A stretch of DNA of 64,000 nucleotides from Enhydrobacter sp. (GCA_025808875.1 CP075528.1:1302001-1366000), one strand, 5' to 3'; shown: positions 26,320 to 35,500, counted from the first letter of the stretch. Notes: a model not told the origin generated them from the sequence alone. Program-made: numbers and translations.

Positions 26320-26654
26320 GAGTCGTTCTTGTTCGGCTTGAACAGCCCGCGCAGTTCGGCCTTGGCCGCCTCCAGCGTGCGCCGGCGGCGGGCCGACAGT
26401 GTTTTGCCGGCGCGGTTGATGTAGAACGTCAGCATCGACATGGCCGACCGCAGGGGCGCCGACTTGCGCCGCCGGCTGCGCTCGGCCGAGCGCTTCAGCG
26501 AACGCGCGATGTCGCGTGCGCTGCGCTTCTTGAACACGCCCACCGGAAGATCGAGTGCGTCGCTGTCGCGTGCCACCTTGGCCGACCAGCGCTCGAGCCT
26601 GGCGCGGCTTTGCGCGCCAGGGCGCCGCCGGGAAGGTGTGGGCCTGCGTGCCAT
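26316..26654 (-). CDS. DUF3175-type small basic protein
   Basis: 112 residues, strongly basic (many Arg/Lys). The core ERWSAKVARDSDALDLPVGV, then SARDIARSLKRSAERS, then APLRSAMSMLTFYINRAGKTL and ...ELRGLF fits the DUF3175 family pattern as I know it. No signal peptide or membrane segment is seen; the charge suggests nucleic-acid association, but no function is established. It converges on the M20 hydrolase gene with a 4-base overlap. The arginine-rich N-terminus may be longer than the true protein. Confidence 0.75.
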   Translation of the reverse strand: MARRPTPSRRRPGAQSRARLERWSAKVARDSDALDLPVGVFKKRSARDIARSLKRSAERSRRRKSAPLRSAMSMLTFYINRAGKTLSARRRRTLEAAKAELRGLFKPNKNDS

Positions 26655-26689
26655 GGCCGACTAACGACCTTGGCACGCGAATGTTGCCG

Positions 26690-27388
26690 TCAGTTGGCGA
26701 TGACGAACCGGGAGAACGGTCCCTGCTTTTCGGGCGGGAGCTTGGGCGGCAGCTGGTTGACCTTGAGTTCGATCTCGCAGCTCACGCCATTCGACAGCGT
26801 GGCGAAACTGTTGAGCCTGTCGAAATCCACCTTCTGGAATCCGGCCTCGCGCAGCCAGTCGCCGAGCTGCGCAGCGGTCGGCGCCGGCAACGCCTTGCCG
26901 CCGTTGGCTCGGCTGTTGCGATAGGCGTTTTCCAGGCTCTTGAGGACGGCGTTGAACAGACGCTGACCCTCGGCGTCGAGCCGGTCGACGTGCTGAATGC
27001 CGCCCAGGGAGAACTCGCGGCAGGCCGGCAGGTTGGTCTTCTCGAGATGGGCCACCAGCGCGGCGCGCGCCGCCATCGCGGCGATGGCACTCGCGTCGTC
27101 GGCGCCGCGCAACGCCGGCGCGATGTGGTCGCGCCGCAGCTCGGCGATGACCAGTTGCGGGCGCGGCGGGCCGGAGACTGTCGGCTGGCGTCGCTCGTCC
27201 TCGATCGCCTTGCGCAGGCGGTCGGCGGCGCCCGGCACGTCGTCGATCAGCAGTCCGACCAGAGGCATCTTGCGCATGTCGGCAAGCGTGCGCTCTGCGG
27301 GGCTGAAGAACTTGAACGCCGCATAGCCGCCCGCTCCAACGACGACCAACAGGCCGACGACCAGGAGAATCAGGGTTCGCAGTTTCAT
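26690..27388 (-). CDS. Hypothetical membrane-anchored periplasmic protein
   Basis: 232 residues. One N-terminal hydrophobic segment (LRTLILLVVGLLVVVGAGGYAAF) without an obvious cleavage site suggests a signal anchor. The remainder is soluble and probably periplasmic: it has a region with SGPPRPQLVIAELRRDHIAP and a C-terminal FDRLNSFATLSNGVSCEIELKVN. Two cysteines (NLPACREF and GVSCEIE) could form a disulphide. I do not recognise a family. It lies between the DUF3175 gene and the divergently transcribed AI-2E-family permease gene. Confidence 0.7.
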   Translation of the reverse strand: MKLRTLILLVVGLLVVVGAGGYAAFKFFSPAERTLADMRKMPLVGLLIDDVPGAADRLRKAIEDERRQPTVSGPPRPQLVIAELRRDHIAPALRGADDASAIAAMAARAALVAHLEKTNLPACREFSLGGIQHVDRLDAEGQRLFNAVLKSLENAYRNSRANGGKALPAPTAAQLGDWLREAGFQKVDFDRLNSFATLSNGVSCEIELKVNQLPPKLPPEKQGPFSRFVIAN

Positions 27389-27532
27389 GGTGTGATGTCG
27401 CCTACCGCAGATGTCGTCGGGGGGTCAAGGACCCGGCCTGGCCTCATGGCGTGCCTCGGCATCTTGCCGGAAGGCGCGTCGGTCGGGAACCGCCACTGCC
27501 ATCACACGTTCTTGTCGACCACGAGGTGCAAG

Positions 27533-28711
27533 GTGGCGCGCGTCCAGACCGTCCATGTGCGCGGGGCCTCCGCCATCCGCCGGCCGCTGATCGTGCTGGC
27601 GGTCTGTGCCGTCGGCGCCGTCGGCTATCTCGGCCGCGACTTCCTGATCCCGACCGCCGGTGCGGTGGTGCTCGCACTCATCCTGACTCCGGTCGCCAAC
27701 GTCTTGGAGAGGGTACGCCTGCCGGCCCCGGTCGCCGCCGCCCTGTCGGTCCTGCTGATCCTGCTGATGCTGGCCGGCGTGCTGGCGGTCGCCGTGCCCT
27801 CGATAGCGACTTGGGCGGAGCAGGCTCCATTCTACGCCTATACGCTAGAGCGCAAGCTCGAGGGACTGCGCAAATCGCTCGCCTTTCTGCAGGAACTGAC
27901 CTCGTGGTTCGAGCAGGCGGCGGCACCGGAGACGCCCGTCACCCAAACGCCGCCGGAAAAGGTGGTGGTGCAGGACCGCTCGCTGCTCACGATGCTGGCG
28001 TCGGCGACACCGGTGGTGCTGATCCAGGTCGGCTACGCCTTCGTGCTCGCCTTCATGCTGCTGGCCCATCGCAACGCATCGCGCCGACAGATCTTGCGCA
28101 TTCCGACGGCGTTCGGCGTGCGCATGCGGCTCGCCCGCGTCATGCGCGACATCAACGAGCGGGTCGGGCACTATCTGTTTGCGCTGGCGACCATCTACAG
28201 TGCCGTCGCGGTGCTGGCGACCGTGGCGCTCGCCCTGCTCGGCTTCCCCAACGCCTTCGTCTGGGGCGCGCTGCTGGGCTTCGCCTCGTTCGTGCCCTAT
28301 ATCGGCCCGCCGGTGGTGTTCGCCCTGGTCGGCTTCGTCGGCCTGCTGGTGTTCGACGACTGGGCGCGCATCGTGGCTGCGCCGGCGATACTGGCCGTCA
28401 TCCATTTCATGGAAGCGCAGTTCGTCACTCCGGCCTTCGTGGGTCGGCGCTGTGCACTCAGCAGCATCGCCGTGTTCACGAGCATCGCGCTGCTCGGGTG
28501 GATGTGGGGCGCGGTCGGCGCCATCGTCGCGGTGCCGCTCTTGATCCTGATCAGCACCATCGCCGCCCATCTGCCGTCGCTGCATTGGCTCGAGATGCTG
28601 CTGACCGACGACCGGCCGCCGTCGCGGCGGATGGCGGTCAAGCCACCCCTTTCCTCGGCGCCGGCACGGCCGCAGATTCAGGCGCGGCGTCGTCTCGTGG
28701 CGGCGAAATAG
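27533..28711 (+). CDS. AI-2E transporter family (TqsA/PerM-like) permease
   Basis: 392 residues from a GTG at 27533 with an upstream CGAGGTG ribosome-binding sequence; an ATG at 27446 would add 29 residues that look non-coding. The family layout is clear: LIVLAVCAVGAVGYLGRDFLIPTAGAVVLALILTP at the start, a long central amphipathic stretch, then GFPNAFVWGALLGFASFVPYIGPPVV and VTPAFVGRRCALSSIAVF...GWMWGAVGAIVAVPLL. These proteins form large membrane channels; a few transport autoinducer-2 or act as antiporters, most are uncharacterised. The usual P-x-x-x-G-x-x-x-x-L loop reads VTPAFVGRRCALS. It converges with a small membrane-protein gene, overlapping 34 bases. Confidence 0.88.
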   Translation: MARVQTVHVRGASAIRRPLIVLAVCAVGAVGYLGRDFLIPTAGAVVLALILTPVANVLERVRLPAPVAAALSVLLILLMLAGVLAVAVPSIATWAEQAPFYAYTLERKLEGLRKSLAFLQELTSWFEQAAAPETPVTQTPPEKVVVQDRSLLTMLASATPVVLIQVGYAFVLAFMLLAHRNASRRQILRIPTAFGVRMRLARVMRDINERVGHYLFALATIYSAVAVLATVALALLGFPNAFVWGALLGFASFVPYIGPPVVFALVGFVGLLVFDDWARIVAAPAILAVIHFMEAQFVTPAFVGRRCALSSIAVFTSIALLGWMWGAVGAIVAVPLLILISTIAAHLPSLHWLEMLLTDDRPPSRRMAVKPPLSSAPARPQIQARRRLVAAK

Positions 28712-28944
28712 AGCAGGGCGCCGAGGGCGCCGTAGATCCCGCCCATCACCACCCAGGCTTCGGCGGGATCCAGGTGGCGGTGCAGCAGCGTGAAGCCGGC
28801 AAAGCTGAAGCACGCGACGGCGACCAGCGCGCCGAGCGCCGCTCCAAGCACCAGCAGGACGCGCACCGCCGCGTCGGCGGCGGCGTTGCGCAACGTCCGC
28901 GCGGCCATCGACGAGGCCGCGACCTTGAGCAAGGGGGCGATCAT
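28678..28944 (-). CDS. Small two-helix membrane protein (holin-superfamily-III/DUF1469-like)
   Basis: 88 residues. Two hydrophobic segments are seen (VRVLLVLGAALGALVAVACFSFAGFTLL and AWVVMGGIYGALGALLYFAA) with a basic C-terminus. Size and layout resemble the YqjE/phage holin superfamily III proteins, which are commonly encoded next to YqjD-like proteins, as here. It is likely an inner-membrane protein. The gene follows the YqjD-like gene by 34 bases on the same strand. Confidence 0.7.
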   Translation of the reverse strand: MIAPLLKVAASSMAARTLRNAAADAAVRVLLVLGAALGALVAVACFSFAGFTLLHRHLDPAEAWVVMGGIYGALGALLYFAATRRRRA

Positions 28945-28978
28945 GCCGCCCCAGGCCGAACGGGCTCCGGCCGGGCGG

Positions 28979-29353
28979 CTAGTGCCGACGACAAAGGTAC
29001 CCCGCGAGGAAGCCGATGCCGGCGATGGCGGCCAGTGTGCCCAGCGGATGGGCCTGGACCTGCTCGACCAGCGACTCCTCGGCGGCGTCGCGCATCTCGC
29101 TCGACTTTCTGGCCAGCGACTTGGCGGTGTCGCGTGCCAGCTCGGCCTGCTCGTCGATGAAGGACTGCGCGGCGGCGATGGCGTGATCGATCGCCTCCCG
29201 GCTCTTCGTCTGTACCTGGTCCGCGACGCGCTCCACGCCGTCGTGGGCTTCCGCCTCGAGGGCGTCGCTGAGCTTCCTGAGCTGCGCCTTCAGGGCGGCG
29301 ACTTCCTTGGCGAGATGCTTCTGTCCGTGCAAAGCGACCGCGTTGCCACGCAT
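28979..29353 (-). CDS. YqjD/ElaB/DUF883-like membrane-anchored protein
   Basis: 124 residues. A long charged coiled-coil/amphipathic helix (about 10-95, rich in A, E, K, Q, R) precedes a C-terminal membrane segment with glycine motif PLGTLAAIAGIGFLAGYLCRR. The end G-x-x-x-G...R-R is the hallmark of DUF883 proteins (ElaB, YqjD, YgaM), tail-anchored inner-membrane proteins that in E. coli bind ribosomes in stationary phase. It is paired with the small two-helix protein gene downstream, matching the yqjD-yqjE arrangement. Confidence 0.85.
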   Translation of the reverse strand: MRGNAVALHGQKHLAKEVAALKAQLRKLSDALEAEAHDGVERVADQVQTKSREAIDHAIAAAQSFIDEQAELARDTAKSLARKSSEMRDAAEESLVEQVQAHPLGTLAAIAGIGFLAGYLCRRH

Positions 29354-29423
29354 GTTCTCCTCCAGTGAACGGGTGAACTCCGCGCTGTAACGCGGGGCGC
29401 GGGCGAAAGGTTTCGCCGGACCC

Positions 29424-30176
29424 TCAGCCGTCCCAGACGTTCTGCGGCATGGGCAGGCGGGCGAAATCCGCCTCGCCGAGTGGCCGCGCGTGGCCGACGC
29501 CCTCCTTGTCGAGCAGCATCATCCATTGCCGCACGTGCTGGCCGCAATGCCAGGTGGTGCGTTCAAGCAACTCATGCAGGCTCTGCGGCCCGTAGTAGGT
29601 GTGCAGGGTGGCGTCGGGGCCGCGTCGCTCGTCGCGGCGCCACTGGCGGAACCGCCCGCGCGCCATCTCGCCGTAGCGCACCAGATCGGCGGTCGTCGCA
29701 TCGGCCGGGGGTTCCTCGCGGAACATCGCCTGTTCGAGTTTCGTGCCCCTCGTCGCGTCGAAAAAGGCATCGACGACGCGGAACATGTGGAAGCCGAGCG
29801 ACCGGTAGCTGCGCGGCCGCCCCGGCACGTGGGTGGCCAGCCGGTCTTCGGGCATCAGCGGGATGATCGCGAGCGCCGACGTCATGAACTTGTCGAGCCG
29901 CGCCGTCAGTTCGTCGACGGAGAGTTCGGGGCCCGACTTCTCCTCGAGCCCGAGGAAGTCGACGATTTGCCGGGTGCTCTGGCCGAACGTGTAGTCCTTG
30001 CCGCGCGACAGCACCGGCACCGAACGCAGGCCGAGCGTCTGCAACTCGGCCAGCCCCGCCGGGTCTTCAAGAACGTTCACTGAAACGAAGTCGATCCCAC
30101 GGACCGATAGAAACTCCTTGAGTCTCAGACAGCTGGTTCAACCCGGCTGCCAGAACACCTTGAGCGGCTCAGCCAT
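29424..30176 (-). CDS. Glutaredoxin-DinB fusion protein; candidate selenoprotein (in-frame UGA, codon 13)
   Basis: Read from the ATG at 30176, which has a near-perfect GGAGG ribosome-binding site, the frame gives MAEPLKVFWQPG, then TGA, then TSCLRLKEFL and an unbroken 250-codon frame. The first ~85 residues are a glutaredoxin-like fold, with the cis-Pro motif LRSVPVLSRG. The TGA falls where the first Cys of the C-x-x-C motif belongs; from memory, Cys homologues read PGCTSCLR. The rest (about 95-250) resembles DinB four-helix domains (SLGFHMFRVVDAF; HELLERTTWHCGQHVRQW), with potential metal-binding histidines. If decoded as selenocysteine it would be a U-x-x-C thiol oxidoreductase. Otherwise the gene is disrupted, or translation restarts at a GTG at 30080, which has no visible ribosome-binding site. 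Confidence 0.72.
30110..30126 (-). promoter_or_regulatory. Hairpin directly downstream of the in-frame UGA (possible SECIS)
   Basis: In the transcript the sequence GAGACUC-AAG-GAGUUUC forms a 7-bp stem (two G-U or weak pairs allowed) beginning 12 bases after the UGA. That puts its loop at the distance expected of bacterial SECIS elements. The loop can also be drawn as CAAGG, with two guanines. The classical rule of a G in the first two loop positions is not clearly met, so the assignment is tentative. Confidence 0.35.
30138..30140 (-). other. In-frame UGA at the redox-motif first position (possible Sec codon)
   Basis: This TGA triplet is codon 13 counted from the SD-supported ATG at 30176. 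It is followed by codons for Thr-Ser-Cys, producing a U-x-x-C motif. Reading frame, coding character and family similarity continue on both sides without any shift. It could be a selenocysteine codon, a nonsense mutation of TGC/TGT, or a base error. Confidence 0.55.
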
Positions 30177-30200
30177 CGTTTCCTCCAAGAGTTCGCAATC

Positions 30201-31178
30201 CTACTCCGGCACGCTCTCCCGCCACAACGGGTGATGCGCGCAGCGCAGGCCGCCGCCGGTCGCAATCGGCCCGTCGAAAGGCAGGGCAATCACCTCGACG
30301 CCGCGCCGGCGCAGTTCGCCGATCGTGCGCGCGTTGTCGGCGTCGACGATCATGCGTCCCGCTTCGAGGATGAGGCCGTTGGTCGCGAGCTTGTCGGCCT
30401 CGTCCTTCGACACCGTGATGGCGTCCCACGAGCGCAGCGTCGTCGGCAGCCCGTCGATCAGCTTCTCCGGACACCAGACCAGCAGGCCGGGCCTCACCAG
30501 CCCCAGTGCGCAATCGAGGTGCAGGACGTTCGACTTCAGGGCCACGGGGATCACCTTGTAGCCGGGCCCGAGCAGCTCCTGCAGCCAGTCGATGCCCGCC
30601 ATGTCCGAGGCGCAGCCGGACATGCCGACATAGATTTCGTGCCCGTTCAGCACGGTGTCGCCACCTTCGAGGAACGGGCCGTCGACGCAGGCCGGCGATC
30701 CAAGCGGCACGCTCGACCAGCGCGCGCCGTGGTGCTGCACAGCCCGCTGGATCAGCGGCCGCAGCCGGTAGCGCTCGCGCTGCCGGCACTTCAGCCGCAG
30801 CGAGGCGTCGATGACGTGGTTGCTGATCACGATCATGCCGTCGCGCGCGAAGAGCTGGGCACCCTCGCCGTTGGGCGCCAGGAAGGTGCGCTCCTCGCCC
30901 GCGAGGCGTTGCGGCCGGTGCACTGTCACGCCCTCGCGCGCCACCAGCTCGGCCAGCGCTTCCACCTGCCGCTCGATGCGGTGCGCCCACTCCGGATCGA
31001 CGTCGATCAGCCGCCGGCCGGCGTTGGCGCGGCTGACGGCCTCGCCTTCGGGAGACAGCCAGCGCTGTGACTTCTCGTGAAAGACGACAAAGTCCTCTGC
31101 CGGCGAGATGCCGATCACGACCTCGCGCAGCTTGCCCCACTCGTTGTGGACGCCGAAGCCTACGGCGCCTTGTGGCAT
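30201..31178 (-). CDS. Amidinotransferase / arginine-deiminase superfamily enzyme
   Basis: 325 residues of the guanidino-modifying (pentein) superfamily. Motifs include VDGPFLEGGDTVLNG (acidic guanidinium-binding region), SNVLHLDCALGLVRPG (catalytic His/Asp region) and GGGLRCAHHPLWR near the end, with the nucleophilic Cys at about residue 313. The N-terminal VHNEWGKLREVVIG is typical of glycine/inosamine amidinotransferases. It probably transfers or hydrolyses an amidino group from arginine or a related compound. Its start overlaps the VOC gene by 19 bases, and the glutaredoxin-DinB gene follows after 24 bases carrying that gene's ribosome-binding site. Confidence 0.85.
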   Translation of the reverse strand: MPQGAVGFGVHNEWGKLREVVIGISPAEDFVVFHEKSQRWLSPEGEAVSRANAGRRLIDVDPEWAHRIERQVEALAELVAREGVTVHRPQRLAGEERTFLAPNGEGAQLFARDGMIVISNHVIDASLRLKCRQRERYRLRPLIQRAVQHHGARWSSVPLGSPACVDGPFLEGGDTVLNGHEIYVGMSGCASDMAGIDWLQELLGPGYKVIPVALKSNVLHLDCALGLVRPGLLVWCPEKLIDGLPTTLRSWDAITVSKDEADKLATNGLILEAGRMIVDADNARTIGELRRRGVEVIALPFDGPIATGGGLRCAHHPLWRESVPE

Positions 31179-31543
31179 ACCACGCAGACCTTGTTGCCGT
31201 CGGGATCGCGCATGTAGGCGCCGTAGTAGTTGGGGTGGTAGTGCGTGCGCAGGCCGGGCTTGCCCTCGTCGGTGCCGCCGGCCGCGAGGGCGGCGGCATG
31301 GGCGGCGTCGACGGCCGCCCGGTCGCCCGCCTCGAGGCCGATCGTGACGCCGTTGCCGACGGTCGCCGCTTTTTGGTCGAGCGGCTGCACGATCCAGAGC
31401 TGCGGCCGCCCGCCGGGCCTGCCGAAGCCGAAACCCGCCGGATATTCGAGGATACAGACGAGCCCAAGCGCCCTGCCGACGCCGTCGTAGAAGCGCCGGG
31501 AGCGGACGATGTCGTTGCTGCCGACCGTGACGTGGCTGAACAA
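31160..31543 (-). CDS. VOC-family protein (glyoxalase-like)
   Basis: 127 residues from a TTG start at 31543, chosen because GGAGG lies five bases upstream and the protein begins at the expected FSHVTVGSNDIVRSRRFYDGV. The end is THYHPNYYGAYMRDPDGNKVCVVCHK. His in FSHVTV is a candidate metal ligand. The C-terminal Glu of classical glyoxalases is replaced (KVCVVCH), as in the DUF-type VOC proteins often annotated lactoylglutathione lyase-like. Function is unknown. It overlaps the amidinotransferase gene by 19 bases and belongs to the same run. Confidence 0.82.
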   Translation of the reverse strand: MFSHVTVGSNDIVRSRRFYDGVGRALGLVCILEYPAGFGFGRPGGRPQLWIVQPLDQKAATVGNGVTIGLEAGDRAAVDAAHAAALAAGGTDEGKPGLRTHYHPNYYGAYMRDPDGNKVCVVCHKAP

Positions 31544-31560
31544 GGAGGCCTCCGTGTCGT

Positions 31561-32541
31561 CTATCTGAGCAGGGTCATGCCGACGATCCTGAGCCGCTCC
31601 CGCCAGGCCGCCTGGTGCGCGCCGATCAGCGCGACGAGCTGCTCGGGCGTCGAGGATTCGACGGTCATGCCGATCTGCGCGAGGTCCTGGGCGAGGACGC
31701 GATCGGCGAGAGCGGCAGCCAGGGCCTTGTGCAGGCCGGCCAGGATGTCGGGAGGCGTGCGCCTGGAGGCAAAGAACGCGAACCACTCCAGCATCTCCAG
31801 TCCAGGATAACCGAGCTCGCGCGCGGTCGGGATGTCGGGCGCGACCGCCAGCCGCTGCGGCGCCGTCGTGAACAGCAGCCGGACCCGGCCGCCGCGATGA
31901 TGGGGCAGCAGCGAGACCAGGCCCGAAGCGGCCGCCGGCAGACGCACGTCGTGGAGGTCGTTCACGAGCGGCGCGGCACCGCGATAGTCGACGGGCTCGA
32001 AGGTGACGCCCATCGCCCGGCCCACCATCAGGTTGACGGCCTGGATGAAGGTGTCGCTCGCGGTGTTGCCGAGCCTCATCTTCGCGAGGTCGCCGCCCTC
32101 GAGCCAGGCGAGATATTCGGGAAAGGTCCGGATGCCGAGTTTCGGCGACACGGCGAAGGCGATCGGCCAGGTGCCCGCCAGCGTTATCGGGGCGAGGTCG
32201 GCGATGGGATCGAACGGGAAGTTGTCGCTCGACAGCCGCGACACCAGCGTCGTCGAGGCGAGGAAGGCGAGGGTGCTGCCGTCTCCCGGCGCGTTCTTGA
32301 CCACCAGGCCGGGAAGCGCGCCGGCATCGCCCGAGCGGTTTTCCATGGTGATGCGCTGGGAAAGCTGCTGCTCCAGTCGCCGGGCGATGGCCCGCGCGGC
32401 GAAGTCGGTGCCGCCGCCGGCGATGAAGCCGATCAGGACACGCAGCGGCTTTTCAGGACGGGGCGTCTGCGCACGTCCGCCGGAACTGAGGAGGCTGGCG
32501 GTGAGCGCGCCAAGGCCGCCCAGCGTGCGCCGCCGAATCAT
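31561..32541 (-). CDS. Bug/TctC-family periplasmic solute-binding protein
   Basis: 326 residues. A signal peptide (RRRTLGGLGALTASLLSSGGRAQ, twin-arginine-like) precedes a TctC domain: KPLRVLIGFIAGGGTDFAARAIARRL, GDAGALPGLVVKNAPGDGSTL, RLAVAPDIPTARELGYPGLEM and GIRT. These are hallmarks of the tripartite tricarboxylate transporter receptors. It binds a carboxylate in the periplasm. No TctA/TctB membrane partners are adjacent, as is common for Bug proteins. It lies 17 bases upstream of the VOC gene and 21 bases downstream of the ABC exporter gene, so it may be transcribed with either. Confidence 0.9.
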   Translation of the reverse strand: MIRRRTLGGLGALTASLLSSGGRAQTPRPEKPLRVLIGFIAGGGTDFAARAIARRLEQQLSQRITMENRSGDAGALPGLVVKNAPGDGSTLAFLASTTLVSRLSSDNFPFDPIADLAPITLAGTWPIAFAVSPKLGIRTFPEYLAWLEGGDLAKMRLGNTASDTFIQAVNLMVGRAMGVTFEPVDYRGAAPLVNDLHDVRLPAAASGLVSLLPHHRGGRVRLLFTTAPQRLAVAPDIPTARELGYPGLEMLEWFAFFASRRTPPDILAGLHKALAAALADRVLAQDLAQIGMTVESSTPEQLVALIGAHQAAWRERLRIVGMTLLR

Positions 32542-32562
32542 TTTTGCTTGCTTCCCACGATC

Positions 32563-35500
32563 TCAGGATGCCGCAGGGGCATAGGCCGAGGCAAGCTGCC
32601 GCGACACCAGCCGCGCATAGAGACCGCCTTTGGCGAGAAGGGCGGCGTGGGTGCCGGTCTCCATGACCCGGCCTTCGTCGAGCACCACGATCAGGTCGGC
32701 GTCGCGCACGGTCGAGAGCCGGTGGGCGATGACGATGGTGGTGCGGTCGGCCTGCAGCAGGTCGAGCGCACGGCGCACCGCCTGTTCGTTGACGGCGTCG
32801 AGATGCGACGTCGCCTCGTCGAGGATCAGGATGGGTGCGTCCTTCAGGAAGGCGCGGGCGATGGCGACGCGCTGGCGCTGCCCGCCGCTCAGGCTGGTGC
32901 CGCGCTCGCCGACCGGCGAATCGAGCCCCTCGGGCAGCGCCGCGACGAGATCGGAGAGAGAGGCATGCCGGATCGCGGCCTGGAGCTCGGCTTCCGACGC
33001 CTCGGGCCTGGCGATCAGGATATTGGCGCGCAACGTGTCGTTGAAGAGGTAAGTGTCCTGCGCCACCAGCGCCACCATGCGGCGCAGATCGTCGAGCCTG
33101 TAGTCCCTGAGGTCGGCGCCGTTCAGGGTGATGCGACCCGAATCGGGATCCCAGAAGCGCATGAGAAGCTGCGCGGTCGTGGTCTTGCCCGCACCCGACG
33201 TGCCGACCAGCGCCACCGTCTTGCCGGCCGGAATCTCCACGCTCGCTTCAGTCAGGGCGCGCCGCGTCTGGCCGGGATAGGTGAAACTCACCCGCTCCAG
33301 CGCCAGCGAAGCCGCGCCCGTGCGCGGCGGCACGCCCGGCCCGTCGCGCACCGGGATGGGCTCGTTGGCCAGCGCATAGACGCGCCGCGTCGCGCCCAGC
33401 GTATCGGCGAGCTGGCGGCCGATCTGCGCGATCTCCGACACCGGCAGGAAGGCCGCCATGGCGAGAATGGTGAGCAGCGGCAGCATCGCCGGGTCGACCG
33501 AGCCGTTGGCCGACATCAACGCGCCGATCACGACGACGGCGAGACCGCCCAGGCCCGTCATGATCTCGAGCACGCTGTGCTGGAGCGTCAGCTCGTTGAA
33601 GAACGGCAGGCGCAGCGAGATGTGGCGCTGCGAGAGGCTGTCGAGCCTCTCGCCGCGCGCCGCCTCCTGCTGGAAAGCGACGATCTCGCCCAAGCCCTGA
33701 ACTGAATCGACGGCGAAGGCGCCGAGCTCGCCCGCCGCCTCGCGCGCCTCCGAGCCCAGCCGATCGACGCGCTTGCGCATCAGGAAGGGGCTGAGGCCGA
33801 CGGCGAGCAGGAACGGCAGCAGCGCCAGTGCCAGCCACCCGCTGGTCGTCGCCAGAACGGCCAGGACCGCCGCTGGCACGAGCACGGCGACGAAGGCCGG
33901 CGCCACCGTATGGGCGAAGAAGTATTCGACCAGCTCGACGTCGTGCGTGGCGAGAGCCATCAGGTCGCCGGTGCGCCGGCGCACGAGATAGGCCGGCGCC
34001 AGCGCGTCGAGCTTGCGGAAGGCGTCGATGCGCATCTCGGCCAGCAGGCGGAAGGCCATGTCGTGTGCCAGCCACGATTCCATCCAGTGCAGCAGGCCCG
34101 ACAGGGGCGCCAGCACGGCAAGCGCGACGGCGTAGTCGAGCCACGGATCGCCGTGCTTCAGCGACAGCACGATCAGCGCCGACAGCACGCCCACGCCGAT
34201 GAAGGCCAGCACGCGCAACACACCGAAGGTGAAGGTCGCCGTGAGCTTGCCCTTCCACGGCATTATGACCTTCATCAGCGCGACGACGACCTGGTACCAG
34301 GTGAGGCCCTCGGCCTTGATGATGCCTTCGGTGACCGAAGCGGAGCGCGCCTCATGCTCTTCCGGACTGCGGTCCACCGGGCTCACACTCAAGAGCGCGC
34401 CGGAGGCCTGTGGTCCGGAAGAATCCTGTGCCTGCTCCGCCATCAGCGTGGTGTAGACGCCGCCGCGGGCCATCAGCGCGTCGTGCCGGCCTTCCTCGGA
34501 GACGCGCCCGCCGTCGAGGACGAGAATGCGGTCGCAGTCGATCACGCTCGACAGGCGATGGGCGAGGATCAGCGTGGTGCGGCCCTGCATGAGCCGGTCG
34601 AGCGCCTCCTGGATCACCGCCTCGTTCTCGGCATCGACCGCGGAGAGCGCTTCGTCGAGCACCAGGATCGGCGTGTCGCGCAGCAGGGCGCGGGCGATGG
34701 CCAGCCGTTGGCGCTGCCCGCCCGAGAGCTTGATGCCCTTCTCGCCGATCACCGTCGAATAGCCCTGCGGCAGGGCGAGGATGAAATCGTGGATGTTGGC
34801 GGCGCGCGCCGCCTCCTCGATCTGCGGCCAGGTCGCGTCGGGCCGGCCGAGCCGGATGTTCTCCTCGACCGTGCCGTGGAACAGGAACGTGTCCTGGTTC
34901 ACCACCGAGATCAGCGAGCGGATCTGCGCGAAGGAAAGCGTGCGCAGGTCGTGGCCGCCGAGCGTGATGCGGCCGGCATCGGGGTCGTAGAAGCGCAGCA
35001 ACAGGCGCACGATCGAACTCTTGCCGCCGCCCGACGGTCCGACCAGCCCCAGCCGCTCGCCCGCCTCGGCGCGGAAGGAGAGGCCATCGTGCACCGTGCG
35101 ACGGGTTCCGGGATAGGCGAAGCGCACGTTCTCGAAGGCGATGCCGGGAGCCAGGGCCCGGTCGAGCGGGGCGGGCGGCGCGTCGGCGACTGCCGGCGCA
35201 TCGTCGAGGATGCGGTAGATGCCCTGGGCTGCCGACAGGCCGACCATGCCCTGGTGCAGCACCGAGCGCAGCTCGCGCATCGGCCGGAAGATCTCGACGC
35301 CCAGCATCAGGATGACCAGCAGCGAGGTGAGCGCCATGTCCCCCGCCTCGACGCGCACGGCGCCGTAGATCAGGGCGGCGGCGGCGCCGACGGCGATCGA
35401 GGAATCGGTGATGCCGCGCGCCAGCGAGTTGGTCGCCAGCACCCACATGGTGCGGCGGAAGAGATCGCGCGCCTCGCCCTCGAGCTTGTCGGCGCGTGCC

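Noticed and set aside
26555..27532. Upstream extension of the AI-2E-family permease gene
   Set aside because: It lies antisense to the DUF3175 and membrane-anchored protein genes and adds no family sequence; the GTG at 27533 has a ribosome-binding sequence.
30174..30200. Treating the glutaredoxin-DinB gene simply as starting at the GTG at 30080
   Set aside because: That start has no ribosome-binding site, whereas an upstream ATG has GGAGG and encodes the missing first strand and redox motif of the glutaredoxin fold in the same frame.
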